Assembly: GCA_963514095.1 (NCBI GenBank)
Contig: OY741282.1
Span: 20,309,102 to 20,373,101, forward strand
Direction of reading: 5' to 3'
From: Eutrigla gurnardus
Taxonomy: Eukaryota; Chordata; Actinopteri; Perciformes; Triglidae
Length of the DNA stretch: 64,000 nt
Part shown: positions 8,944-20,900 of the stretch, piece after piece
Layout: every line of letters starts with the position of its first letter
Position numbering within the stretch: position 1 is the first letter of the stretch
The notes under the pieces: model-generated
Database searches by the model: none
The model's input: only the letters and a program-made list of their open reading frames with translations
What the model was told of the DNA's origin: nothing
Made by a program: the position numbers and the translations under genes

Positions 8944-11900
8944 CTGATGGAGAGAACAAACACAATGCAGCTAAAGGTTATTGTTGGAGACAATTGGGTG
9001 TTTTTTGGTGTGTGTTTTGAAAGCTTAATAAATATACTTTGGGTATTAGTATATGCCATCACAAGGGGGCGGTAACTTGATGGTGATGGGTCACGTCATA
9101 CATTTCATTGATAAATAGGACACCGGTGTGTAGTGGTGTGTGTTTTGTTGGATCGCAGAGAAAAACACAGTGTTGGGGAACTAGCAGGAGCAGATTCAGT
9201 TATTAATAGATAATTATTAATATCAATACTCAGTCTCAATATAAAGGAGTTTGTACTCAAATGCAAATAATTAATAACTATTACAATATGAGTACAAACA
9301 GTTGAAGGATTTGTGAATTCTTCACAGAGAAGAGGTTGATATCATTCATTCTTATACAACATTAATAAACACAGCAGTATGTTCATAAGGGGTTTATTAA
9401 CAATAAACAAAGAAACATACACTAAGTCCAAGTGGCCTATCTAACTAAATACTATACAAGTGTGTGTGTGTGGCTGTGGTTGTCGACCAGTCAGCCATGT
9501 GGAGTGGGGGTGTTCTTTGTGGGAGGCCGTGTGGTCCTGCCTGGAGAACAGGTTTCTATATATGTGTATAATTAGTGTAATATATGTAGAGCCGTTAGGA
9601 AAGTTGGATTAGTGAGAACGCAACCTGTCTGTTCTGGATCACTGACGATCAACAGACAAAACAAAAACACGACAAAATTACATCGTTGGTCCTAAAAATA
9701 TCACAGTTTGGCCTTAAATTACTAAAGATGGACACCAGACCAACCTGTGGTCTGGTCTCTGGACTAATGTGAGCTACTATCTAGACCTCTGGGGGACCAC
9801 AGACAGTCTCTGGTTCCTCCACATAGTCTGGTCTGGTCTCTGGACTAATGTGAGCTACTATCTAGACCTCTGGGGGACCACAGACCCAGGAGACAACATC
9901 TGGTTCCTCCATTTAGGATTCAGGGACGTCAGGACGACAGGAGGACGATCTCAACACTGAGACGCTTTAGAGACACAGAGGAATTTATCTCTTCAGTTGA
10001 AATATTTAAACATAAACCCGACTACGTGAATTTTGCGTGTTTGTCTCCGTTGCCGTCCGGCAGGAATTGGCGTCCGTTTGTGTCTCTGCGTTGACTTTGT
10101 GTGTAATTGAGTGTGAAAATGTGGCGTTTGCTGTGAACACAACACGACATCTTTACAGCCACGAAGAAACAAACGCTACATCCTGATAGAAACGTGATCA
10201 TCGGATTTCAGTCATGAACACGTTCAAATCTGGAGCAGCTGAGATACTGAAGACATACTCACACTTCCTCACACCAGGTCTCAGTCTCTGCTGTCCCCCA
10301 TGGTCCACCCTGCAGGAAGACATTCAAAGACCTCAATCAGGTCCACCATTAAACATGAACCCCAGTTCCTCAGTCAGAGACGGAGACACAGTCTGGAGCT
10401 GTTGTCCATCTGTCCTCACCTGAGTGTCCAGTCTGATGTCTGTCCATCTGTCCTCACCTGAGAGAGTCCAGTCTGATGTCTGTCCATCTGTCCTCACCTG
10501 AGAGTGTCCAGTCTGATGTCTGTCCATCTGTCCTCACCTGAGTCTCCAGTCTGATGTCTGTCCATCTGTCCTCACCTGAGAGTGTCCAGTCTAATGTCTG
10601 TCCATCTGTCCTCACCTGAGAATGTCAAGTCTGATGTCTGTCCATCTGTCTTCACCTGAGTGTCCAGTCTGATGTCTGTCCATCGGTCCTCACCTGAGAG
10701 TGTCCAGTCTGATGTCTGTCCATCTGTCCTCACCTGAGAGTGTCCAGTCTCCAGTGTGGACCCTCCAGTCCAGCAGACAGCAGCTTGACTCCTGAGTCTC
10801 CTGGATGATTGTAGCTCAGGTCCAGCTGTCTCAGATAGGAGGGGTTGGAGTCCAGAGCTGAGGCCAGAGAAGAACAGCCGTCCTCTGTGATCAGACAACC
10901 TGACAGACTGAAGACACACACACTTCTGTCACTTCTGGGGACTTTACATAGACTTATGTCCATTTGTCCACTTTTTAAAATGAGAAAAAGTGATATTTGT
11001 CTTTTGTTGTGTTGATGTTGTACTGGGTGGGATAAGCGTGGCTGAGTGATGGACAGAGATGGACAGAGGAGGACGTTAAAAGAAAGACAAGAGACGAGCT
11101 GAAATGATTGAGAGAGAAATTGAAGCGTTAGAAAAGAGAAGAAACAACAGTTGAAACAGTCTATGTGGTCTGTCTTCAGACCTGGTGTGCCAACAAAGAT
11201 CTGGTATTGATTTTAAACCATCTAGCAAAGAAAAAAGGCTGTAATTCAATAACATTTCAACAATGTTTATAGTTTTCATATTGAACTGGAGGAATTATGA
11301 AGAACAAGTACTCTGATAATAACACTAAAATACAAAACACAGCTTTGAAAATGTGCTTCTTAAGAGTCTCAGAACATATGAGGCATTCAGGTGTTCAACT
11401 GCCAGTTGGAAGAAAAGAGTCTGTCTTGATTCAAAGCTCTGTTCTCACTGTCAGCGTTCCTCTTTGAGAGCAGCCGTGTGAACTTATCTATCGACTCTAG
11501 ATCTCACCGACCTGACTGACCTTTATCACCTCCACTCTCTGATCCATCTGTCAGCTGTCAGTGAGTCTCGTCAGTTGTCACCATAGAAACGTCACTCACA
11601 GAAACTCCAGTTTGCACAGATTTTATTAAGTTCAGAGTTAACGTTTCACCCCGTTGCATTACTGGGTAATTTAGTGTTTGTGAGTAGCAACCAGTGAGAT
11701 GATTTAACCTCCAACCATCTGAACCAGTGTAGTGATGCTAACGCTGCAGCAGTAAAATGGAAACGCTCCGTCATCATTTAATAATTCTCAATGATCTATC
11801 AGTTATGGGTCTGGGTCCTGATAGGACGGGGTCTGGGTCTGGATCTGGGCCAAGCTCCACCTCTTAGTGACCCTTGCTATAGGCAGTGTTGGGCAAGTTA

Positions 11901-14900
11901 CTTCAAAAGCGTAATGCATTATTTATTACTTGTTACTGTCATTTCAAAGTAATTAGTTACATTACAATATTACTGTCTTTGAATTGTAAGGCATTACACT
12001 ACTTTTACATTACTTTTGCATTACTTTTCGCCAAAATAAAAGGACATTTTTGTTCTCGATAGATCTTCTTGTGTTCAATGCAGCTCATTACCCAGCAGGA
12101 TGTGATGTTTTTCGCTTCAAAATAAAAGAACGAAAAACGGAAAATGACTCTTATCCCGTTATTCGTTTAAAAAACGGAAAACGAGGAACAGAAAACGACT
12201 CGTTAACTGATATTAGATATTGTGTTCATGATGGGATTCGGGGATGAAATAACAGGGCCATTTTTCATTCCAGATTTGCTGTACGTCTTTTTTAATGACC
12301 CGGAAGGCGCTGCGAAATTACCTGAAAGCCTACCTGAGACATTTAGGGGAGCTCTTAAACACGGTTCATTAACGCTCTGACAGCGTCCGACGCTCGCGTT
12401 TTGAAATAAACCTACTGTTTTAAACTCGCACCAAAAGCGTTATGACACGGACATAAAAGCGGTTCAAAACCGACGGGGAGAATCGGAGCCTCCGCCTTTT
12501 CGCCGCCGCCCCTCAGCTGTTGATCCTCGGTGTGCCGGGTCGGCTGCGCTCTGACCGACCGGGAGCCGCTCCGTGAGTCGGTGTCCAGCTCATGGAGCCT
12601 GCTAACAACAGCGCTTAATTAACATAGTGTAGAGTCACACGGACCGGCTTTCACACTTTTCCAAAAGTGGAGCGTATGCCCATCTCACGATCGCCAATGT
12701 AGAGTCAATTGATTTCGGGTTTAAAATGCATTGTAACGTCATCATAAATGTGTGTGCACATGTTGGTGTTAAAATGGCGTTTTGTCTCCGCCGTGCAGAC
12801 GAGTTAGAAGCTTTAAACTTTGAATTAAAACTGTCAGCAGCATCAAAATGTCTGGTTGGTTCATGTTCAGTTTTCAGAGTTGATATTCCAATCATGCTTC
12901 AACCTCTGGTTCAGAAAAGTGTAGTCAAGCCTGAAGGTCCTTAAAGCTGCATTCTCTCTGCTGGCCACTAGGGGGTGTTTTCATGAATAATATGTCTTCA
13001 TTGCATCTGCATAGCTTTGAGTCTGCATGTGGGTCCTCCCTGCTGCTTCAGCCACCGTGACAAGAATATTAGTTCATTTCATATAAAACTCAATAAACTC
13101 AACTGTATAGAAAGTGGTTCAAACTGGCTCCACCTTGACAGCAGAGACAGTCTGGTGTTGTAGTTCAGGCTCACATGTTCATGGAGTGACGTTCACAAAC
13201 GTAGACTGACGTTTGCAACAGCATTTATAAACATTAGGTGGATTTATAAAACTATTAAAACATGGAACGGCAGGGAAAAGATAAACAAGAGGTTTGGTTT
13301 TGATAAAAGTTTTGTTTTGTTCTTTTGCTGGCAAGTCGTTAGCAGCAGAAACAGTATTTCATCAGCCGTGTTAACAGATTAGTAGCAAACGTGTCTTTTT
13401 AGGAATACATGAATATAAATAACTGAATATTTGGTGCATGTAAACACATCATTGAAAGCTTCATAGGTAAACTTCTCAAAGTAGTTGAATCTGACCTGAG
13501 AGTTTCCAGTCGACAGTGTGGACTCTCCAGGCCAGCAGACAGCAGCTTCACTCCTGAATCCTGCAGGTCGTTGTTACTCAGGTCCAGGTCTCTTAGACTG
13601 GAGGACTGGGAGCTGAGAACTGAGGACAGACCTTCACAGCTTCTCTCTGAGAGCTTACAGCCACTGAGTCTGAAGAGGAATCAGAAATTAATGATGAAAC
13701 AATTACAAACAACTGTTAATCACCTCAGGTTCTAACTGACATTATTATCATAATGAAGTTAAATGATGTTTAACATGTTTGTTCATCAGGTTATTGTTGC
13801 AGCTGGGTGGTGTATTAGGCTCCATGGTGAGGTTAACGTCACACTGTGCCATCTGTTTATTTCTGTCTGAGTCTTCTTTCAAGACTCTCACGTGACTCCG
13901 TTTCACCAATCAAACGCAGCCAGGCAGTCACATGACGGCACACAAACTCTCCACGCCCGGTTATAGATAGAACTCTTTTAACGTGTTTTAATTCTAAATC
14001 CTTGTCATTCAGCGACAAATGTGCATAAATATGCAAGTATATGTGCAATCATTTATGGAGGAGTCACAATATACCGCCCACTTTTTGAAATCCCCCGACT
14101 TTTACCGTCTAATGTCTGTCCATCTGTCCTCACCTGAGTGTCCAGTCTGATGTCTGTCCATCTGTCCTCACCTGAGTCTCCAGTCTGATGTCTGTCCATC
14201 TGTCCTCACCTGAGTCTCCAGTCTGATGTCTGTCCATCTGTCCTCACCTGAAAGTGTCCAGTCTGATGTCTGTCCATCTGTCCTCACCTGAGTGTCCAGT
14301 CTGATGTCTGTCCATCTGTCCTCACCTGAGAGTGTCCAGTCTAATGTCTGTCAATCTGTCCTCACCTGACTCTCCAGTCTGATGTCTGTCCATCTGTCCT
14401 CACCTGAGAGTGTCCAGTCTGATGTCTGTCCATCTGTCCTCACCTGACTCTCCAGTCTGATGTCTGTCCATCTGTCCTCACCTGAGAGTGTCCAGTCTAA
14501 TGTCTGTCAATCTGTCCTCACCTGAGAGTGTCCAGTCTGAAGTCTGTCCATCTGTCCTCACCTGAGAGTGTCCAGTCTGATGTCTGTCCATTTGTCCTCA
14601 CCTGAGAGTGTCCAGTCTCCAGTGTGGACCCTCCAGTCCAGCAGACAGCAGCTTGACTCCTGAGTCTCCTGGATGATTGTAGCTCAGGTCCAGCTGTCTC
14701 AGATAGGAGGGGTTGGAGTCCAGAGCTGAGGCCAGAGAAGAACAGCCGTCCTCTGTGATCAGACAACCTGACAGACTGAAGACACACACACTTCTGTCAC
14801 TTCTGGGGACTTTACATAGACTTATGTCCATTTGTCCACTTTTTAAAATGAGAAAAAGTGATATTTGTCTTTTGTTGTGTTGATGTTGTACTGGGTGGGA

Positions 14901-17900
14901 TAAGCGTGGCTGAGTGATGGACAGAGATGGACAGAGGAGGACGTTAAAAGAAAGACAAGAGACGAGCTGAAATGATTGAGAGAGAAATTGAAGCGTTAGA
15001 AAAGAGAAGAAACAACAGTTGAAACAGTCTATGTGGTCTGTCTTCAGACCTGGTGTGCCAACAAAGATCTGGTATTGATTTTAAACCATCTAGCAAAGAA
15101 AAAAGGCTGGAATTCAATAACATTTCAACAATGTTTGTAGTTTTCATATTGAACTGGAGGAATTATGAAGAACAAGTACTCTGATAATAACAGTAAAATA
15201 CAAAACACAGCTTTGAAAATTTGCTTCTTAAGAGTCTCAGAACATATGAGGCATTCAGGTGTTCAACTGCCAGTTAGAAGAAAAGAGTCTGTCTTGATTC
15301 AAAGCTCTGTTCTCACTGTCAGCGTTCCTCTTTGAGAGCAGCCGTGTGAACTTATCTATCGGCTCTAGATCTCACCGACCTGACTGACGTTTATCACCTC
15401 CACTCTCTGATCCATCTGTCAGCTGTCAGTGAGGCTGTGTTCGAAATGCCGTACTAACGTACTGCCTACTACATACTCAACGTGTATGTACTGCATACTG
15501 CCTACTAAATGAGCGTTTGAGTATGCTGTTACCCTCAGACTGTTCACACCGAAGTATACACATCTCATACTACATTTTTTTGTTTTTTTTAACTTTATTG
15601 ACATCTCGTCCTCATCTACTCTCACGTAACCGAATCGATTATGTTAGCGGTTCTAGCTCCCGTTTAATATGAATTATTTATCAAAATATAAAGCATGATT
15701 ATTATTAGGGATGTCCCGATCCAGCTTTTTGCACTTCCGATCCGATACCGATATTGTAGCTTTTAGTATCGGCCGATACCGATACTGGCCGATCCAAGCA
15801 TGTATTAAAGATTAAAGATGCCGGTTGATGGAAATTATCCAAAATTAGGGGCTGGAAAAATATGTCTGGAAAATGATGAGCATCACATTAATAGCTACAG
15901 ATACTGTAAAACACTATAACGACATATGAGTGCATATATTGTCTTATTTTATCAAGTAAAATATAAGTTATAGGTTTACTCAACAGCCTAATAGTTCATA
16001 GAAATTCAGGTAGAAATAGGTTAACTCAGAGTTCCACAGCTTATCAAAAACAATCCTCCCCCACAGGGGGTCCCTTGCTTTGCATTCACACTGCTCCAGC
16101 CCAAACGGGCTTTAGCCCGTACACACGTCATCACGTCCTAATACTACACACACAATATGGCTTGATGCTGTTTTGAAGGAGTGCATATATTTATCGACAA
16201 CACTCGACCTGCATCAGCGCATGTGCGCACGAGCGGATCTGTGCGAGCAGGCAGTGCGGAAGCCGGTCCGGTTCCGGTACACACCACGAGTCTGAAGAGT
16301 GCAACAGCTTATCAAAATACAGTGTCAACTCCGTGTTTTCAAAGTAGAAAGCGACATCAACTAAACTAAACTAAACTAAACTAAACTAAGAAGAACGTAG
16401 CGGGAGCGCGCGGCGAAGATTGTTGTGGCTGCGCGTCTTGCGGAGCAAGTCTACTGTGCTGCGCGGAGGCGCTCCTAATGTAAATGTTAATTGATTTATG
16501 AATGAATTGATAGGTGGCTTATTTTGGGCGTATTGATTTTATGGCCTGTTCAATGGTAGGGGAAACACTGGACATGCACACAAGTCCGTCTTGTTGTTGT
16601 TTAGTGGATGCTGGACAGGTCGCGAGGTGTGCGCTAGGTGTGCTGGAAAACGCGGACCGGATTTTGGGGGAAACCGGAAAAAAACTGGAATGGATTACCT
16701 ACATCGGTGCGCTGGAAAACACGGACCGGAGTTTTGAAAGAAAAAAACTGGATCGGGAGTCCGGATCGGGATTTTCCCGTGCAGGCCGATCCGATATCGA
16801 TATGCATTTTTTGCTAATATCGGCGGCCGATCCGATCCAAATATCGGATCGGGACATCCCTAATTATTATTACAGTTAATTTAATATTTCTAAATATTTT
16901 AAAGTCAAATTACAACTGTCAAATGTTTTCTACAGTTTATTATATATGCGCGCTCTCACGCTTTCCCTCTTTCTTCCTCTTATCTGAGTAGCTTCTTCAC
17001 TCGCCATCGATCGCGACTGTTAAGCAGCTTTTATCGATCATTAATCGTCCGTTCATAGATCGTATTATACCTCTGACCACGGAACACCAGCACCTTCACC
17101 GCGGAGACGACGGAGGCAATCTGCCCGTCGGAGGAGCTACATTATTCACATGTACGGGATTTCCCTCTTAAGTAAGTAATATGACTTATCTGGTTTAACT
17201 ACGTTCCTTTATCATTTGATTATCAATAGATGTGCATATGCATGCATAAACAAATGTAGGCTACATGTAGGCTAATATAAGTGGTTTTAATAATATCATG
17301 CATGAGTTTGGTGTGATAAAAATAAACAAGTACAAGCAAGTGGGATATTAGTGAATAATTTATTAGACAAATAATCCATGTTATATATACAGGTTGCAAT
17401 ACGTGTATGATAAGAAGAAATAAGTAGTTTATCAACAAATGAATAGGAAAGCATTCAGAATAAATGTAATATCTGATGTTTTCTGTTACAGGTTGGTGCC
17501 AGACGGCCGTACTGCAGGTCAATCCTCCTGTTCCCCCGATGGGCCTCTACTTCGGGAAGGGGATTTAAGGAAGGACTTCTGTCTTTCAAGGCGTTCCACG
17601 GAGAACCTCGTCCACTGCTTACTAACAGAACAGATGGGTTCCATGTCCATAGTTCCACGGTGGTGATGGGGGTGACAGCGACGAAGTCAACGAGCCACTC
17701 CAGCAGTCCTGGGACATCCTCAGAGGCTCGTAGCTGCAGTGTCTGCTCCAAATGTCCAGATCCCTGTGTTGCAGGAACATGATTATTGTTGAGGTTTTAT
17801 TTGTGTTTATCAGTAGTGCAGTTTATAAGTAATACCACACAGTAGTTCTTACAGACAAATGTTTCCTGTTTAATGATTTACGATTATTAGGCTGTGTACA

Positions 17901-20900
17901 AATCTAAATAATAAATATCTGAATATATATATGATTGTTGACTCATGTTTTGGCCTGCAGGTCTATTTCCCTCCTGGTCTGGAGGAGAGACCCTGCTGCA
18001 GTGGTTGGCATCATGGCTGAGGAGATGGGGTGTAGTGGGGCAATAGCAGGTCTTTGCTCCATCACCTCATCCATGACAACAAACACTTCCAGTGTGCAGC
18101 AGTGACCTCTCCTGCCTCAGTGCTGACATCTTCAGTTCATACAAACAACACTTCTCATAATCATTGTATAGATCAACTATTCATCACTAGTCATATATTA
18201 TAATATGTACTGTAATACTGTTCCACATGGGACCAACTTAATAGACTCTGATGTTTGAACACATTGTAGATATTATCCAGCACTGACTTTGCCTGGTTAT
18301 TAATAAGAAAGACAACATCATCTTGTTTATTTTATGCTTCACATCAAGCATGTAGAGTTCAATACTTTAAACTGCTTCCAACTCACCTTGTATTTCTGCT
18401 TCATGTTCTCCCACTTCTTCTTAGCTCATCCGGCTCCACCTTCCCTCCATCTAATGTTCTTCAATAAACATCCTATATGAAGAACAGTACATAGAAAAGT
18501 GTTACAGTTCATTGATGATTTCTTGCTGTTCAACAGAACGTTTCAGGTAGATATCTCAGGAGAGCAGGACATCTCCCATCTATATACGCTGGTGTTCAAC
18601 CTTATATCATTGAGAAGCTAAATATGCACCAGTAGTAGTTAAGCCCTGCATATGAGAATTATAACATTTAAACCACATTTTCTTAGGTGAAGCCTCTCAG
18701 AGCAGCATCCCTCTTGCCGGTGAACTTCTCCTCATCGTTCCCTCCTCTGAATGAGGCGCCCGGTGTCTGCATCCGTCCCTTTAACGGACAACGGTGCACC
18801 GCGTTATTAACCACCGTTAGTAAATATATTATCACGTTTTCACATAAGCACCATCTAAAAACGGCACATTTGCTGCTTCGCTTACGCTCGCTAACCTCTA
18901 TGGTAAATTAGCGTCAGTAGGCTAGCCGGCTAGCAGGACCTTCGATTCGTAACGTTAACGTACAATGCCAACAACAATAAAGTAACGTTCATTATCAATA
19001 CGATTTAAAAGTCAGCTGGAAACATAAAAATCGTGTTACAGTATACTTACATGTGTACGCGGTTTGTGTCGGGCTCCTCGCCAGAATCACCGCTGTCGTC
19101 CGCCATTATCCAAAACTTTTCAGAAGTCAGACGAGCCGCAATGCATTTTGGGGAAGTTGAGTAGATTTAGCAAGGTCCGCTGTATACTCAGAAATTCTTG
19201 CCAATGCAGTATACATCCGGGCATTTCTCGCGTACACAAATCCACATACTATTGTATCTGAACGCACTACGTACTCAAATTTACGTCACGATTGAGTACG
19301 AGTAGGACGTTAGTATGGCATTTCGAACACAGCCTGAGTCTCGTCAGTTGTCACCATAGAAACGTCACTCACAGAAACTCCAGTTTGCACAGATTTGATT
19401 AAGTTCAGAGTTAACGTTTCACCCCGTTGCATTACTGGGTAATTTAGTGTTTGTGAGTAGCAACCAGTGAGATGATTTAGCCTCCAACCATCTGAACCAG
19501 TGTAGTGATGCTAACGCTGCAGCAGTAAAATGGAAACGCTCCGTCATCATTTAATAATTCTCAATGATCTATCAGTTATGGGTCTGGGTCCTGATAGGAC
19601 GGGGTCTGGGTCTGGATCTGGGCCAAGCTCCACCTCTTAGTGACCCTTGCTATAGGCAGTGTTGGGCAAGTTACTTCAAAAGCGTAATGCATTATTTATT
19701 ACTTGTTACTGTCATTTCAAAGTAATTAGTTACATTACAATATTACTGTCTTTGAATTGTAAGGCATTACACTACTTTTACATTACTTTTGCATTACTTT
19801 TATAAATAAAAGGACATTTTTGTTCTCGATAGATCTTCTTGTGTTCAATGCAGCTCATTACACAGCAGGATGTGATGTTTTTCGCTTCAAAATAAAAGAA
19901 CGAAAAACGGAAAATGACTCTTATCCCGTTATTCGTTTAAAAAACGGAAAACGAGAAACAGAAAACGACTCGTTAGCTGATATTAGATATTGTGTTCATG
20001 AATGGGATTCGGGGATGAAATAACAGGGCCATTTTTCATTCCAGATTTGCTGTACGTCTTTTTTAATGACCCGGAAGGCGCTGCGAAATTACCTGAAAGC
20101 AGTGGTGTAGTGGAGGGTATACGCAGGTATACGGGGTATACCCACCTCTTTTTCTGGTGGTTTACAGTATACCCACCTATCAGCCAGAAAGCCATTGGAA
20201 TATATGGGAGAGTATACCCACTTCCTCCTCTGTAACCTACCCATCTACCTAGCAGTACACCCACCTCATCAACTACCACCACACCACTGCCTGAAAGCCT
20301 ACCTGAGACATTTAGGGGAGCTCTAAAACACTGTTCATTAACGCTCTGACAGCGTCTGACGCTCGCGTTTTGAAGTAAACCTACTGTTTTAAACTCGCAC
20401 CAAAAGCGTTATGACGCGGACATAAAAGCGGTTCAAAACCGACGGGGAGAATCGGAGCCTCCGCCTTTTCGCCGCCGCCCCTCAGCTGTTGATCCTCGGT
20501 GTGCCGGGTCGGCTGCGCTCTGACCGACGGGGAGCCGCTCCGTGAGTCGGTGTCCAGTTCATGGAGCCTGCTAACAACAGCGCTTAATTAACATAGTGTA
20601 GAGTCACACGGACCGGCTTTCACACTTTTCCAAAAGTGGAGCGTATGCCCATCTCGCGATCGCCAATGTAGAGTCAATTGATTTCGGGTGTAAAATGCAT
20701 TGTAACGTCATCATAAATGTGTGTACACATGTTGGTGTTAAAATGGTGTTTTGTCTCCGCCGTGCAGACGAGTTAGAAGCTTTAAACTTTGAATTCAAAC
20801 TGTCAGCAGCATCAAAATGTCTGGTTGGTTCATGTTCAGTTGTCAGAGTTGATATTCCAATCAGGCTTCAACCTCTGGTTCAGAAAAGTGAAGTCAAGCC

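Larger units (their letters stand above)
10908..13495 (-). other. Intron of duplicated LRR unit, copy A
   Basis: Nearly identical to 14776-15432 plus 19335-21464 of copy B once the two transposon insertions there are removed. It holds a dispersed fish repeat at about 11883-12035 and another at about 12630-12890. The open frames in it (for example 12050-12247 and 12726-12944) occur in both copies with base changes that do not look coding-biased, and have no known domain. Confidence 0.7.
15433..19334. mobile_element. PIF/Harbinger element, 3.9 kb, inserted in LRR copy B
   Basis: Ends are GGCTGTGTTCGAAATGCC at 15433 and its reverse complement ending at 19334; the similarity runs on for about 28 bp (TACTAACGT). 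It is flanked by TGA at 15430-15432 and 19335-19337. Copy A at 11563-11575 shows the empty site with a single TGA. Three-base duplications and this end type fit PIF/Harbinger. The inside holds decayed remains of a transposase (about 17490-17750) and a Myb/SANT-like protein (about 18370-18440), so the element is a dead relative of an autonomous one. It also carries a hAT MITE at 15706-16862. Confidence 0.85.

Noticed and set aside
10333..10919. Frames rich in TDGQTSDWTLSGEDRW repeats
   Set aside because: They are readings through the donor minisatellite in non-exon frames.
12050..12944. Short frames in the LRR intron that recur at 19820-20023 and 20695-20913
   Set aside because: They recur because the intron is duplicated; they lack domains, and the dispersed repeat sequence explains them.
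10421..14640. Arrays of ~39-bp units resembling a CRISPR array
   Set aside because: Units are contiguous without unique spacers, and the window is a vertebrate genome; they are minisatellites that include a splice donor.
16200..16300. GC-rich patch that might hold a tRNA or SINE promoter
   Set aside because: I could not find A and B boxes with proper spacing or a cloverleaf.
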